Shown here: in pieces, positions 6,363 through 11,709 of the stretch | How the letters are laid out: the number at the start of each line of letters is the position of its first letter | Position numbering within the stretch: the first letter of the stretch is position 1 | NCBI GenBank assembly: GCA_050015355.1 | Contig: JBEKBO010000142.1 | Location: forward strand, 1-11,709 | DNA length: 11,709 nucleotides | Reading direction: 5' to 3' | DNA from: CAWBRT01 sp050015355 | GTDB taxonomy: Bacteria; Acidobacteriota; Terriglobia; Terriglobales; Acidobacteriaceae | Translations under genes and position numbers: made by a program | The notes under the pieces: model-generated | Seen by the model: only the letters and a program-made list of their open reading frames with translations | What the model was told of the DNA's origin: nothing | Database searches by the model: none

Positions 6363-8159
6363 TCAGCGACGCACGATCTTGTCCTTGTCCTTGCTGCTGG
6401 AATCGACACCCAATCCAGCCTGTTTACGGGCGCGCTTGTCGGCCAGGGCGTGGATCTCCTGTCCCAGCTTGGTACGATTCATCACCCACTGCTGAACGAT
6501 TCCAACGATGGTGCCCACCGCCCAGTAGATTCCCAGACCGGAGGCAACGGAATAGCTGAAGAAGCCGAGCATGAGCGGCATCATCAGGTTCATCATCCGC
6601 TGCTGCTCTTTGCTCACGCCAGCCTGCGGAGTCAGCTTCTGCATCAGGAGCGTGGTCAACACGATCAGGATCGGCAGAACCAGCAGGTGGTCGGGCGCGG
6701 ACAGGTCGCGCAGCCAGTAAAACGGCGCGTGACGCAGCTCGTTGGCCTGCGAGAGCATTTGGTAGAACGCCCACAGGAACGGCATCTGCACCAGCAGCGG
6801 CAGACATCCGCTGGCCGGGTTCACCTTGTGTTCCTTGTAAAGCGCCGAGACCTCCTGGTTCATGTCGGCCCGTCGCGGGTCACGCATCGGGTACTTCTTA
6901 TACTTGTTCTGTATTGCCTGGACCTGTGGCTGGATTCGCTGCATCTCCAGCGCCGACTTCATTTGATAGAGGCGAAGCGGCAGCAGGACGATGTTGATGA
7001 TCAAGGTCAGGATAATGATCGACCAACCCCAATTGGGCGCCCAGTGATCATGCGTCCATTTCAGCCATACGAACAGCGGCTTGGCGATAATCGCAAAGAA
7101 GCCCCAGTCGATCATCCCGCTCAGATCGGCGCCATTTGGCTGCCCGTTCAGGGTGTTGGCGCGAACTGACTTGAGCACGTCGACCGCTTTGGGGCCGACG
7201 AAGATGCGCTCGTTGGTCACCCCGTTGGCGTTGCCCACGGCCGCGCCCAGCAGTTCGACTTTCTCCGTCTCGTTCGGCTTTTGAGGGTCCTTGGGAACGA
7301 CCGCCAAGTTGCGCAGTGTCGCCGCCGAAGTCTGCTGCGGGAGATCCGGCAGAAAGATCGCGGCAAAGTACTGGTCCACCGGGCCGAAATATTCGAAGGG
7401 GCCGCGCAGGACGTTGCCGTTGCTGATTGCTTTGCCCTTCTTGTCGGGCTTCAGGCGTTCCGTCTTTTCGCCGTTGGAGAAATCGATGGTCTGCGAGGCG
7501 TAGGCAGCCGGGGCCTCCGGATCACCAAAGCCGGCTGGCCATGCCGGCAGCGCCGTCACGTAATTGCCGCCGCGCACGACCGAGCTCTCGATGTGCACCG
7601 CGTAACTGCCGGCCTCGAAGCGGAATCTCTTGCGCACGGTGACATCGCCATCGGCAAACTCAAAGGTCAACTGGCCGGGAGCCTGGATTATGCCGGTGGC
7701 GCTCGGCACATACATCGCCGAGTTCAGCTTGTTGCGCAGGCCTTCGTCCCAGGTCCACAGTGAAAGCGGGTAGCCCCACTGGGCCGCCCCTGCCTCGTTG
7801 ACGATTTCCAGCGGTTTGCCGTGCGCATCCTGAAACTTCTTCAGGACCCACGACTTCACCAAGCCGCCGCGATTGCTGAACGTGACGCTATAGAGATCGT
7901 TCTCCACCACGGTGGTGGATTCCGTGTTCGCCTGCTTGGCTCCGGCGGATTTCGTTCGCGGCGGCGGCGCGGGCGGAGGCGGCTGTGCGCTCGGTTGTTG
8001 GACGGCGGCAGCGGGCGCCTGCGGCTTCTCCTCCGGAGGCGGATTGCGCCGGGAAAGATATTGCTGAAACAGAAAAAGAACAACCACGGTGAGGGCGATG
8101 ATCAAAAGGAAGTTCTTCTGCCCGCCGGGTTCGGATTGTGGATTGTGGTACTCAGCCAA
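6363..8159 (-). CDS. yidC: membrane protein insertase YidC
   Basis: YidC inserts and folds inner-membrane proteins, alone or with SecYEG. The 598-residue product has the Gram-negative layout. TM1 lies at about 17-33, followed by a proline-rich linker (about 39-67) and a large periplasmic beta domain (about 80-345). The conserved insertase core has further membrane helices at about 353-366, 378-397, 450-470, 491-508 and 525-560. The conserved groove arginine is Arg396 in VLLPLRLYQMKS. The C-terminal tail is basic and lysine-rich (DKDKIVRR), as expected for ribosome contact. The start is TTG at 8159: an in-frame TAG lies two codons upstream, and the opening MAEYHNPQSEPG matches the family start. 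The gap to yidD is 43 bases and the 3' gap to jag is 131 bases. Confidence 0.97.
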   Translation of the reverse strand: MAEYHNPQSEPGGQKNFLLIIALTVVVLFLFQQYLSRRNPPPEEKPQAPAAAVQQPSAQPPPPAPPPRTKSAGAKQANTESTTVVENDLYSVTFSNRGGLVKSWVLKKFQDAHGKPLEIVNEAGAAQWGYPLSLWTWDEGLRNKLNSAMYVPSATGIIQAPGQLTFEFADGDVTVRKRFRFEAGSYAVHIESSVVRGGNYVTALPAWPAGFGDPEAPAAYASQTIDFSNGEKTERLKPDKKGKAISNGNVLRGPFEYFGPVDQYFAAIFLPDLPQQTSAATLRNLAVVPKDPQKPNETEKVELLGAAVGNANGVTNERIFVGPKAVDVLKSVRANTLNGQPNGADLSGMIDWGFFAIIAKPLFVWLKWTHDHWAPNWGWSIIILTLIINIVLLPLRLYQMKSALEMQRIQPQVQAIQNKYKKYPMRDPRRADMNQEVSALYKEHKVNPASGCLPLLVQMPFLWAFYQMLSQANELRHAPFYWLRDLSAPDHLLVLPILIVLTTLLMQKLTPQAGVSKEQQRMMNLMMPLMLGFFSYSVASGLGIYWAVGTIVGIVQQWVMNRTKLGQEIHALADKRARKQAGLGVDSSSKDKDKIVRR

Positions 8160-8202
8160 GTTCTAGCCATTTCGGCGCCGGCGGTCGCGGGGCCCGGCGC
8201 AG

Positions 8203-8541
8203 TCAGTTGGAAGTGGAACAGCAGCGCCTGCCGTCAGCGGCGCCCGCGTGCTCATGTTCGGGGTGATGGTCGTAACGCTCCGGCCTCGTCCCGAACAGAC
8301 GCGATCTTTTCGTCCCTCGGGATGCAGCTTGCGCCGGAACAGGATCATAGCCGCTGCCTCCCAGCGGGTTACAGCGCGCAATACGCAGGAGAGCCAACCA
8401 GGCGCCACGCACGATTCCGTGCCTGTCGAGCGCCTCCATGGCATACTCCGAACAAGTGGGCACGAAGCGGCACGACAGCGGCAATCCGGGCGATATCCAC
8501 CGCTTGTAAACCTCGATCAGCTTGATGGCGACCCACTTCAT
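8203..8541 (-). CDS. yidD: membrane protein insertion efficiency factor YidD
   Basis: YidD is a small membrane-associated protein that aids insertion of nascent proteins brought to YidC. Residues 1-70 carry the family signature: an amphipathic start (WVAIKLIEVYKRWISPGLP), then CRFVPTCSEYAMEALDRHG with the conserved cysteines, and RIARCNPLGGSGYDPVP. At 112 residues it is longer than the usual 70-90; the last 40 residues are low-complexity, charged and histidine-rich, and not part of the conserved domain. The ATG at 8541 starts 4 bases after the rnpA stop, so translation is probably coupled. The rpmH-rnpA-yidD-yidC order is the classical one. Confidence 0.95.
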   Translation of the reverse strand: MKWVAIKLIEVYKRWISPGLPLSCRFVPTCSEYAMEALDRHGIVRGAWLALLRIARCNPLGGSGYDPVPAQAASRGTKRSRLFGTRPERYDHHPEHEHAGAADGRRCCSTSN

Positions 8542-8545
8542 AAGC

Positions 8546-9022
8546 CTACTCTTGCGTCAAACGCGGCTTTTCACTTCTCTGCGAACCGAATCCGGGTTTG
8601 CGGCCCGGGCGCGCGCTTTGTCCGATGACAGCGAATGCGCGCGCTACTTCCTGCGACAACACCGCGAAGTCGGCCTTCAGCACGGACTTCCTGGGATTGA
8701 TCACCACGTCCACGATCCCGCCAGCCAACAGACTGTAGTGTTGGCGCACGGCTTCTCGCGTGCGACGGCGAATGCGGTTGCGCTGCACCGCATCGCCCAA
8801 GGCGCGCGAGACGGTGAACCCAATACGAGCCCCCGTGACTTCCGCGACCGGCAACTCCGCCGCGCTGTTAGTATTTTCCGGCGCGAGGGCCGCGCGATGC
8901 AAATAAAACACCGTCATATTTCCGGAGAATTGCCGCTTTCCGTTCTCATACACGCGGCGAAAATCCGCGCGCTTGAGCAGATGGGCCGATTTCGGGAAAA
9001 TGCCTTTCGGAGTGTCACTCAC
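8546..9022 (-). CDS. rnpA: ribonuclease P protein component
   Basis: RnpA is the protein subunit of RNase P; with the M1 RNA it removes the 5' leader from precursor tRNAs. Signature parts are FPKSAHLLKRADFRRVYENG near the start, ARIGFTVSRALGDAVQRNRI, and the basic RNR helix (RNRIRRRTREAVRQH). The frame is open up to 9178, but the first 52 residues of that version do not resemble the family. The GTG at 9022 gives MSDTPKGIFPKSAHLL, which fits better and makes a 158-residue protein. This is still longer than the usual 110-130 because of an insert after FYLHRAAL and a basic tail. No good ribosome binding site precedes the GTG, so the exact start is uncertain. It follows rpmH and precedes yidD. 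Confidence 0.93.
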   Translation of the reverse strand: MSDTPKGIFPKSAHLLKRADFRRVYENGKRQFSGNMTVFYLHRAALAPENTNSAAELPVAEVTGARIGFTVSRALGDAVQRNRIRRRTREAVRQHYSLLAGGIVDVVINPRKSVLKADFAVLSQEVARAFAVIGQSARPGRKPGFGSQRSEKPRLTQE

Positions 9023-9195
9023 GACGTATCCGGTCCGGCAAATGCACCCACCGTCTTCGGATGCGGAAGTCAAGTCCAACTCCAGACCTGTCTTCCAGAT
9101 ATCCTCGGGCCCTTGGCTTGTGTGCTGGCGGCCGCATCGCCGGGTTTGCAAGAACCGGCTCCGCGCTTCACCCCACAACCGGAAACAGGAACCAA

Positions 9196-9351
9196 TTAAT
9201 CACGATACCCGGGTTTCACGGAAACCCGCTTGCGGCCCTTGGCGCGACGGCGCGAGAGCACGGCTTGTCCGCCTTTGGTCTTCATGCGAGTCCGGAATCC
9301 GTGCGTCTTCGAGCGGTGACGACGATTGGGCTGGAATGTGCGCTTCGGCAT
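9196..9351 (-). CDS. rpmH: 50S ribosomal protein L34
   Basis: This short gene encodes a 51-residue, very basic protein of the large ribosomal subunit. It begins MPKRTFQPNRRHRSKTHGFR, continues with TRMKTKGGQAVLSRRRAKGR and ends KRVSVKPGYRD. The match to L34 (KRTFQPxxxxRxxxHGFRxRM, then GRxVLxxRRxKGR) is unmistakable. AGGAG lies about 12 bases before the ATG. It is the first gene of the leftward cluster and is divergent from dnaA, the usual arrangement at bacterial origins. A possible -10 (TATACT on the minus strand, 9400-9405) lies about 50 bases upstream; no clear -35 was seen. Confidence 0.97.
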   Translation of the reverse strand: MPKRTFQPNRRHRSKTHGFRTRMKTKGGQAVLSRRRAKGRKRVSVKPGYRD

Positions 9352-9892
9352 TGAAAAACTGCGCTCCTAACTAGGCAAAAAAATAATGAGCAAACCAGAA
9401 GTATAAACGAGATGCCATAAGGGCCGCAAACCGGCGGCAATTCCCAGCCTTGCCCATGGTCGAGGCATGTTCCCGAGCCCGGGGTGTGCCGGGGGCGGCT
9501 GCTGCACTACCGATGGTGCGCAAAAACCGAGCCGAGAACATCGTAAAGCGGCAAGTCCATGGTGGTGGAAGAGTTGAAGCCGCGATCCCAATCGGGCGAT
9601 GTGCTCGCAAGGTTCGGCACCGGAGGTGTTTCTGCACCACCTTCGCAGCAACTTCGAAACCCGCATAAATCCAAGACAAAATTCATTTCCCAGAGGCGTA
9701 GAGAAAGCTGCTCAATTCACTTCGAACGTGCTAGTATGCACCACGAGTCACAAGATAATTTGGTATGCCCCATCCGCCGTACACGTTGCGTGCTTTGTGC
9801 GTCAGGCGAAGGATGGGGCTTATTGATTCATTGCGTGACAGGTTGAGAAATCGCACTTTTCAGCCGGGTGTCGTCCGGCTCTCTGGTTGATA
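9352..9892. other. rpmH-dnaA intergenic region, candidate origin region
   Basis: This 541-base gap lies between the divergent rpmH and dnaA genes, where many bacteria have oriC. I see no ORF with a family match. By eye I found no TTATCCACA-type DnaA box or close variant on either strand, and no clustered 9-mers. An AT-leaning stretch lies at 9663-9695, and another (AAAAAAATAATGAG) at 9377-9390 next to rpmH. An inverted repeat lies at 9767-9819. The region should at least hold the promoters of rpmH and dnaA. Whether it is the active origin cannot be told from the window. Confidence 0.5.
9767..9819. repeat. inverted repeat upstream of dnaA
   Basis: GCCCCATCC (9767-9775) pairs with GGATGGGGC (9811-9819). 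An additional inner GCC/GGC pairing follows after a 3-base bulge on one side. The loop is about 35 bases. It lies about 75 bases upstream of the dnaA start and could be a leader structure, a regulator site or a dispersed REP-like palindrome. Confidence 0.6.
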
Positions 9893-11182
9893 ATGTCTGC
9901 ATCGCTTGCTACCACTTCGCCGAATCCCTGGTCGCGTATTCTGGATGCGCTTGAGAAGAAGGTAAACCGTCATTCCTACGATACCTGGCTCAAGCCGTTA
10001 CGCTACAGTCACACCCAGGGAGCAACCCTGTTTGTGCGAGTGCCCGCACCCGAGTTCCGGGAGATGGGCGAGCGCTATGCCGATCTGATCCGTGAAGCCA
10101 TCGAGAACCTGGAGCTTGAGGTCAAGGACGTCGAGTTCATCACCGCCGAAGATTCGCCGGCGGCGGCCACCGCTATTCGCCATAATGGCGGATTTACGCC
10201 CCCGGCGGCGGCTGGCCCGGCCGCGCAGCAGTCCCGCTTTGACTTCGACAGCGCCGCGCAATTGAACCAGCGGTATACGTTCGATGCCTTTGTCACCGGC
10301 GCTGGCAGCCAGTTTGCGCACGCCGCCGCGCTGGCGGTCGCCGAGCGGCCGTCCAAAGCCTACAACCCGCTGTTTCTCTACGGTGGAGTGGGCATGGGCA
10401 AGACCCACCTGATGCAGGCCATCGGGCACCAGGTGAAGCGGCACAACCCTGACTTTTCGATCTGCTACGTTTCCAGCGAGAAGTTCACCAATGAGCTGAT
10501 CAACAGCATCAAGCATGACCGCATGACCAGCTTCCGTGAGCGCTTCCGCAATGTCGATTTGCTGCTGATCGATGACATCCAGTTCCTAGGAAGAGTTCTT
10601 CCACACCTTCAACGCGCTACACGAATCGATGAAGCAGATCGTGATTGCCAGCGATCGTCCGCCGAAGGAGCTGGCCGAGATCGAGGACAGACTGCGCAAC
10701 CGCTTCGAGTGGGGGCTGATCGCCGACATCCAGCCTCCGGACCTGGAGACCAGGACCGCGATCCTGCAGAAGAAGGCGGAGAGCGAACACGTGCAACTGC
10801 CCGCCGATGTTGCGAATTACATCGCGCAAAACATCCGCAGCAACGTTCGCGAACTGGAGGGTGCGCTCGTCCGGCTGCTGGCCTACGCCTCCCTCACCAG
10901 CGTGGCCATCAATCTGGTCACTGCCCAGCAGGTGCTCAAGAACTTCATCGATCAGCAATCGCGCAAGATCACGATCGAAGCCATCCAGAAAGCGGTGGCG
11001 GAGCAGTTCGGGCTTCGCCTGCCGGAGATCAAGGCGAAGAACAACTCGCGCCAGATCGTCTTTCCGCGACAGATCGCCATGTACCTGGCCAAGCATTTGA
11101 CCGAAGCTTCGCTGCCCGAAATCGGCCGCCAGTTCGGAGGCAAGCACCACACGACCGTCCTCCATTCCATCGAAAAGATTGA
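9893..11182 (+). CDS. dnaA: DnaA 5' reading frame as it stands, with out-of-frame tail
   Basis: Read without correction, the 5' frame of dnaA runs to a stop at 11180-11182. Only codons 1-232 (to about 10588) encode DnaA: domain I, linker, Walker A and Walker B. The remaining about 197 residues are dnaA read in the wrong frame, rich in Arg, Gln, Ala and Pro, with no resemblance to any family. If this sequence is real, the product lacks sensor I, the arginine finger and the DNA-binding domain and could not initiate replication. Confidence 0.5.
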   Translation: MSASLATTSPNPWSRILDALEKKVNRHSYDTWLKPLRYSHTQGATLFVRVPAPEFREMGERYADLIREAIENLELEVKDVEFITAEDSPAAATAIRHNGGFTPPAAAGPAAQQSRFDFDSAAQLNQRYTFDAFVTGAGSQFAHAAALAVAERPSKAYNPLFLYGGVGMGKTHLMQAIGHQVKRHNPDFSICYVSSEKFTNELINSIKHDRMTSFRERFRNVDLLLIDDIQFLGRVLPHLQRATRIDEADRDCQRSSAEGAGRDRGQTAQPLRVGADRRHPASGPGDQDRDPAEEGGERTRATARRCCELHRAKHPQQRSRTGGCARPAAGLRLPHQRGHQSGHCPAGAQELHRSAIAQDHDRSHPESGGGAVRASPAGDQGEEQLAPDRLSATDRHVPGQAFDRSFAARNRPPVRRQAPHDRPPFHRKD

Positions 11183-11252
11183 TAAGCAGAAGCAGATCGA
11201 CAAGGATTTGAACCGTACGCTCAACAAGCTGACCGAGACGTTGAGCAACTAG
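10629..11252 (+). CDS. dnaA: DnaA C-terminal fragment (sensor I to DNA-binding domain)
   Basis: This in-frame ATG inside the 3' part of dnaA gives 207 residues beginning MKQIVIASDRPPKELAEIED. It covers sensor I, the lid region and domain IV with the DnaA signature (HLTEASLPEIGRQFGGKHHT, then TVLHSIEKID). It lacks the Walker motifs, so it could bind DnaA boxes but not ATP. The ATG is an internal methionine codon without a ribosome binding site. A separate product is doubtful, and the frame is better seen as the second half of the broken dnaA. Confidence 0.5.
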   Translation: MKQIVIASDRPPKELAEIEDRLRNRFEWGLIADIQPPDLETRTAILQKKAESEHVQLPADVANYIAQNIRSNVRELEGALVRLLAYASLTSVAINLVTAQQVLKNFIDQQSRKITIEAIQKAVAEQFGLRLPEIKAKNNSRQIVFPRQIAMYLAKHLTEASLPEIGRQFGGKHHTTVLHSIEKIDKQKQIDKDLNRTLNKLTETLSN

Positions 11253-11288
11253 CGTGGTTTCAAGGTTGATGTACCCAGTACTAGTACC

Positions 11289-11307
11289 GCCGGGCTGGAC
11301 GCCCGGC
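11289..11307. terminator. GC-rich hairpin after dnaA
   Basis: GCCGGGC and GCCCGGC form a perfect 7-base stem with a 5-base loop (TGGAC), 37 bases after the dnaA stop. No T tract follows (TCCTTTGCG), so it is a weak candidate for an intrinsic terminator. It may instead stabilise the dnaA mRNA 3' end. Confidence 0.4.
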
Positions 11308-11315
11308 TCCTTTGC

Positions 11316-11448
11316 GGGGTATACCTTCCGCGAATCTGGTCTAGAGCAGTTGCAGAATAGGTGTGCCCCGGAGCCGGGCCGGGTCCCCGGCAAACCCTTG
11401 GCGTTTGCTGACGCAACTTCATGGGGTATGCCTTTCGCGAAACTGGTC
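11316..11448. repeat. 26-base imperfect direct repeat
   Basis: Bases 11316-11341 and 11423-11448 match at 23 of 26 positions; both begin GGGGTAT and end CTGGTC. Between them lie two hairpins. The two copies are 107 bases apart, not a multiple of three, so they are not repeated codons of one protein. The unit may belong to a dispersed repeat family. Confidence 0.7.
11373..11408. repeat. two adjacent hairpins
   Basis: GCCGGG (11373-11378) pairs with CCCGGC (11386-11391), and GCAAAC (11390-11395) pairs with GTTTGC (11403-11408). Each stem has 6 bases and a 7-base loop, and the two share 2 bases, so they would be alternative or stacked structures. Both lie inside the direct-repeat pair downstream of dnaA. 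Confidence 0.5.
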
Positions 11449-11577
11449 GGCATGACTACTGCACATCCAGGCGATGGTACCGGCGATATCATTGGACCGC
11501 GCTATCCGGCGCAGCGCTCGACCCCTTCGTTCAGGATGGAGTTTTACAGGAGCAGATCGTTGCCCGAGCTTCGATCT

Positions 11578-11606
11578 TTGGTCGCTGCTATTGAGCCTTG
11601 CATAAT
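11578..11606 (+). promoter_or_regulatory. weak sigma70-like promoter candidate
   Basis: TTGGTC (11578-11583) and CATAAT (11601-11606) are separated by 17 bases, and TTG precedes the -10. It would drive a gene starting near or beyond the right edge of the window. The -35 matches the consensus at only 3 of 6 positions, so this is tentative. Confidence 0.2.
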
Positions 11607-11709
11607 ATAGTTACAATGGAAAGAGTTCGGCCTGTTCCCAGAAGGCGCAGACCAGGGTGGGTCGGCGGCGCATCCGCTGGAGGGCATGGCGGGCATGGAT
11701 GCTCAGTTG

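Larger units (their letters stand above)
9893..11252 (+). pseudogene. dnaA: chromosomal replication initiator dnaA, frameshifted
   Basis: DnaA is the AAA+ protein that opens the replication origin. Domain I is at about residues 10-80 (W13, then SYDTWLKPL), with a short linker to about 125. The AAA+ domain has Walker A GGVGMGKT (164-171) and Walker B LLLIDD (223-228). After IDDIQFL at 10588 the frame breaks: the consensus AGKERTQ is missing and the protein resumes as EEFFHTFNALHESMKQ from 10590 in another frame. This equals loss of 20 bases. The remainder is normal: sensor I (IVIASDRPPKEL), the arginine-finger region (RLRNRFEWGL), and the DNA-binding domain IV (IAMYLAKHLTEASLPEIGRQ, then GGKHHTTVLHSI). 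Upstream, TTG at 9887 and ATG at 9893 both open the frame; ATG is preferred. As dnaA is normally essential, a sequence or assembly error or a second copy elsewhere must be considered. Confidence 0.9.
11253..11709. other. region downstream of dnaA, no convincing gene
   Basis: After the dnaA stop there is no ORF with a recognisable product. A rightward frame at 11254-11610 exists, but it is rich in Pro, Gly and Arg, runs through hairpins and a direct repeat, and matches no family I know. Near the window end an ATG at 11616 opens a short, arginine-rich frame that leaves the window. dnaN, often next to dnaA, is not visible. The stretch looks like a structured intergenic region. Confidence 0.5.

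Noticed and set aside
9053..9178. N-terminal extension of rnpA to the ATG at 9178
   Set aside because: The extra residues do not resemble RnpA, and the GTG at 9022 fits the family start better.
10586..10592. Programmed ribosomal frameshift in dnaA
   Set aside because: Conserved residues are missing as well as the frame being changed, and there is no slippery heptamer; a deletion explains both.
10617..11492. Leftward 291-codon ORF opposite dnaA
   Set aside because: It is the complement of strongly conserved dnaA coding sequence, a common shadow in GC-rich genes.
11254..11610. Rightward 118-codon ORF after dnaA
   Set aside because: Composition is Pro/Gly/Arg-rich, it runs across hairpins and a direct repeat whose spacing is not a multiple of three, and no family is recognisable.
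1..11709. CRISPR array
   Set aside because: No set of regularly spaced identical repeats is present; the repeats found are pairs or short octamers.

Overview
The right two-thirds of this window (about 4285-11252) is a conserved bacterial origin-of-replication neighbourhood. The genes rpmH, rnpA, yidD, yidC, a jag/khpB-like RNA-binding gene and mnmE run leftward. dnaA is divergent and runs rightward across a gap of about 540 bases. Gene content and protein style (YidC opening MAEYHNPQSEPG, a long RnpA, a proline-rich YidC linker) suggest a GC-rich Gram-negative soil-type bacterium, most likely an acidobacterium. That assignment is inferred from remembered protein style and no marker search was possible.

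The left third (about 1-4284) looks like a decayed integrative element. All of its recognisable genes are on the minus strand. Reading away from mnmE they are: a tyrosine recombinase of the P4/SGI1 type with an N-terminal arm-binding domain; two overlapping ORFs that look like the two halves of one DUF6387-like protein; a gap of about 450 bases holding coding-like fragments; an AlpA-type DNA-binding protein; and a TOPRIM/DUF927 primase-helicase that is cut off near position 125. The integrase lies against the 3' end of mnmE, the site used by the SGI1 family of genomic islands. Integrase, AlpA and primase are the core parts of a P4-like satellite or mobilizable island, here with a broken replication gene.

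The core genes form the usual cluster joining replication initiation (DnaA), tRNA 5' processing (RnpA), ribosomal protein L34, inner-membrane protein insertion (YidD, YidC), a KH/R3H-type RNA-binding protein and tRNA wobble modification (MnmE).

Three features of the core are unusual. The dnaA frame is broken by what looks like a 20-base deletion just after Walker B. The translation start of jag/khpB is duplicated in tandem 71 bases upstream. The rpmH-dnaA gap shows no canonical DnaA box by eye. Downstream of dnaA (11253-11709) there is no convincing gene, only GC-rich hairpins, a direct repeat and a weak promoter-like site. I did not find a convincing undescribed system; the strongest leads are the mnmE-targeted element, the dnaA lesion and the jag leader duplication.
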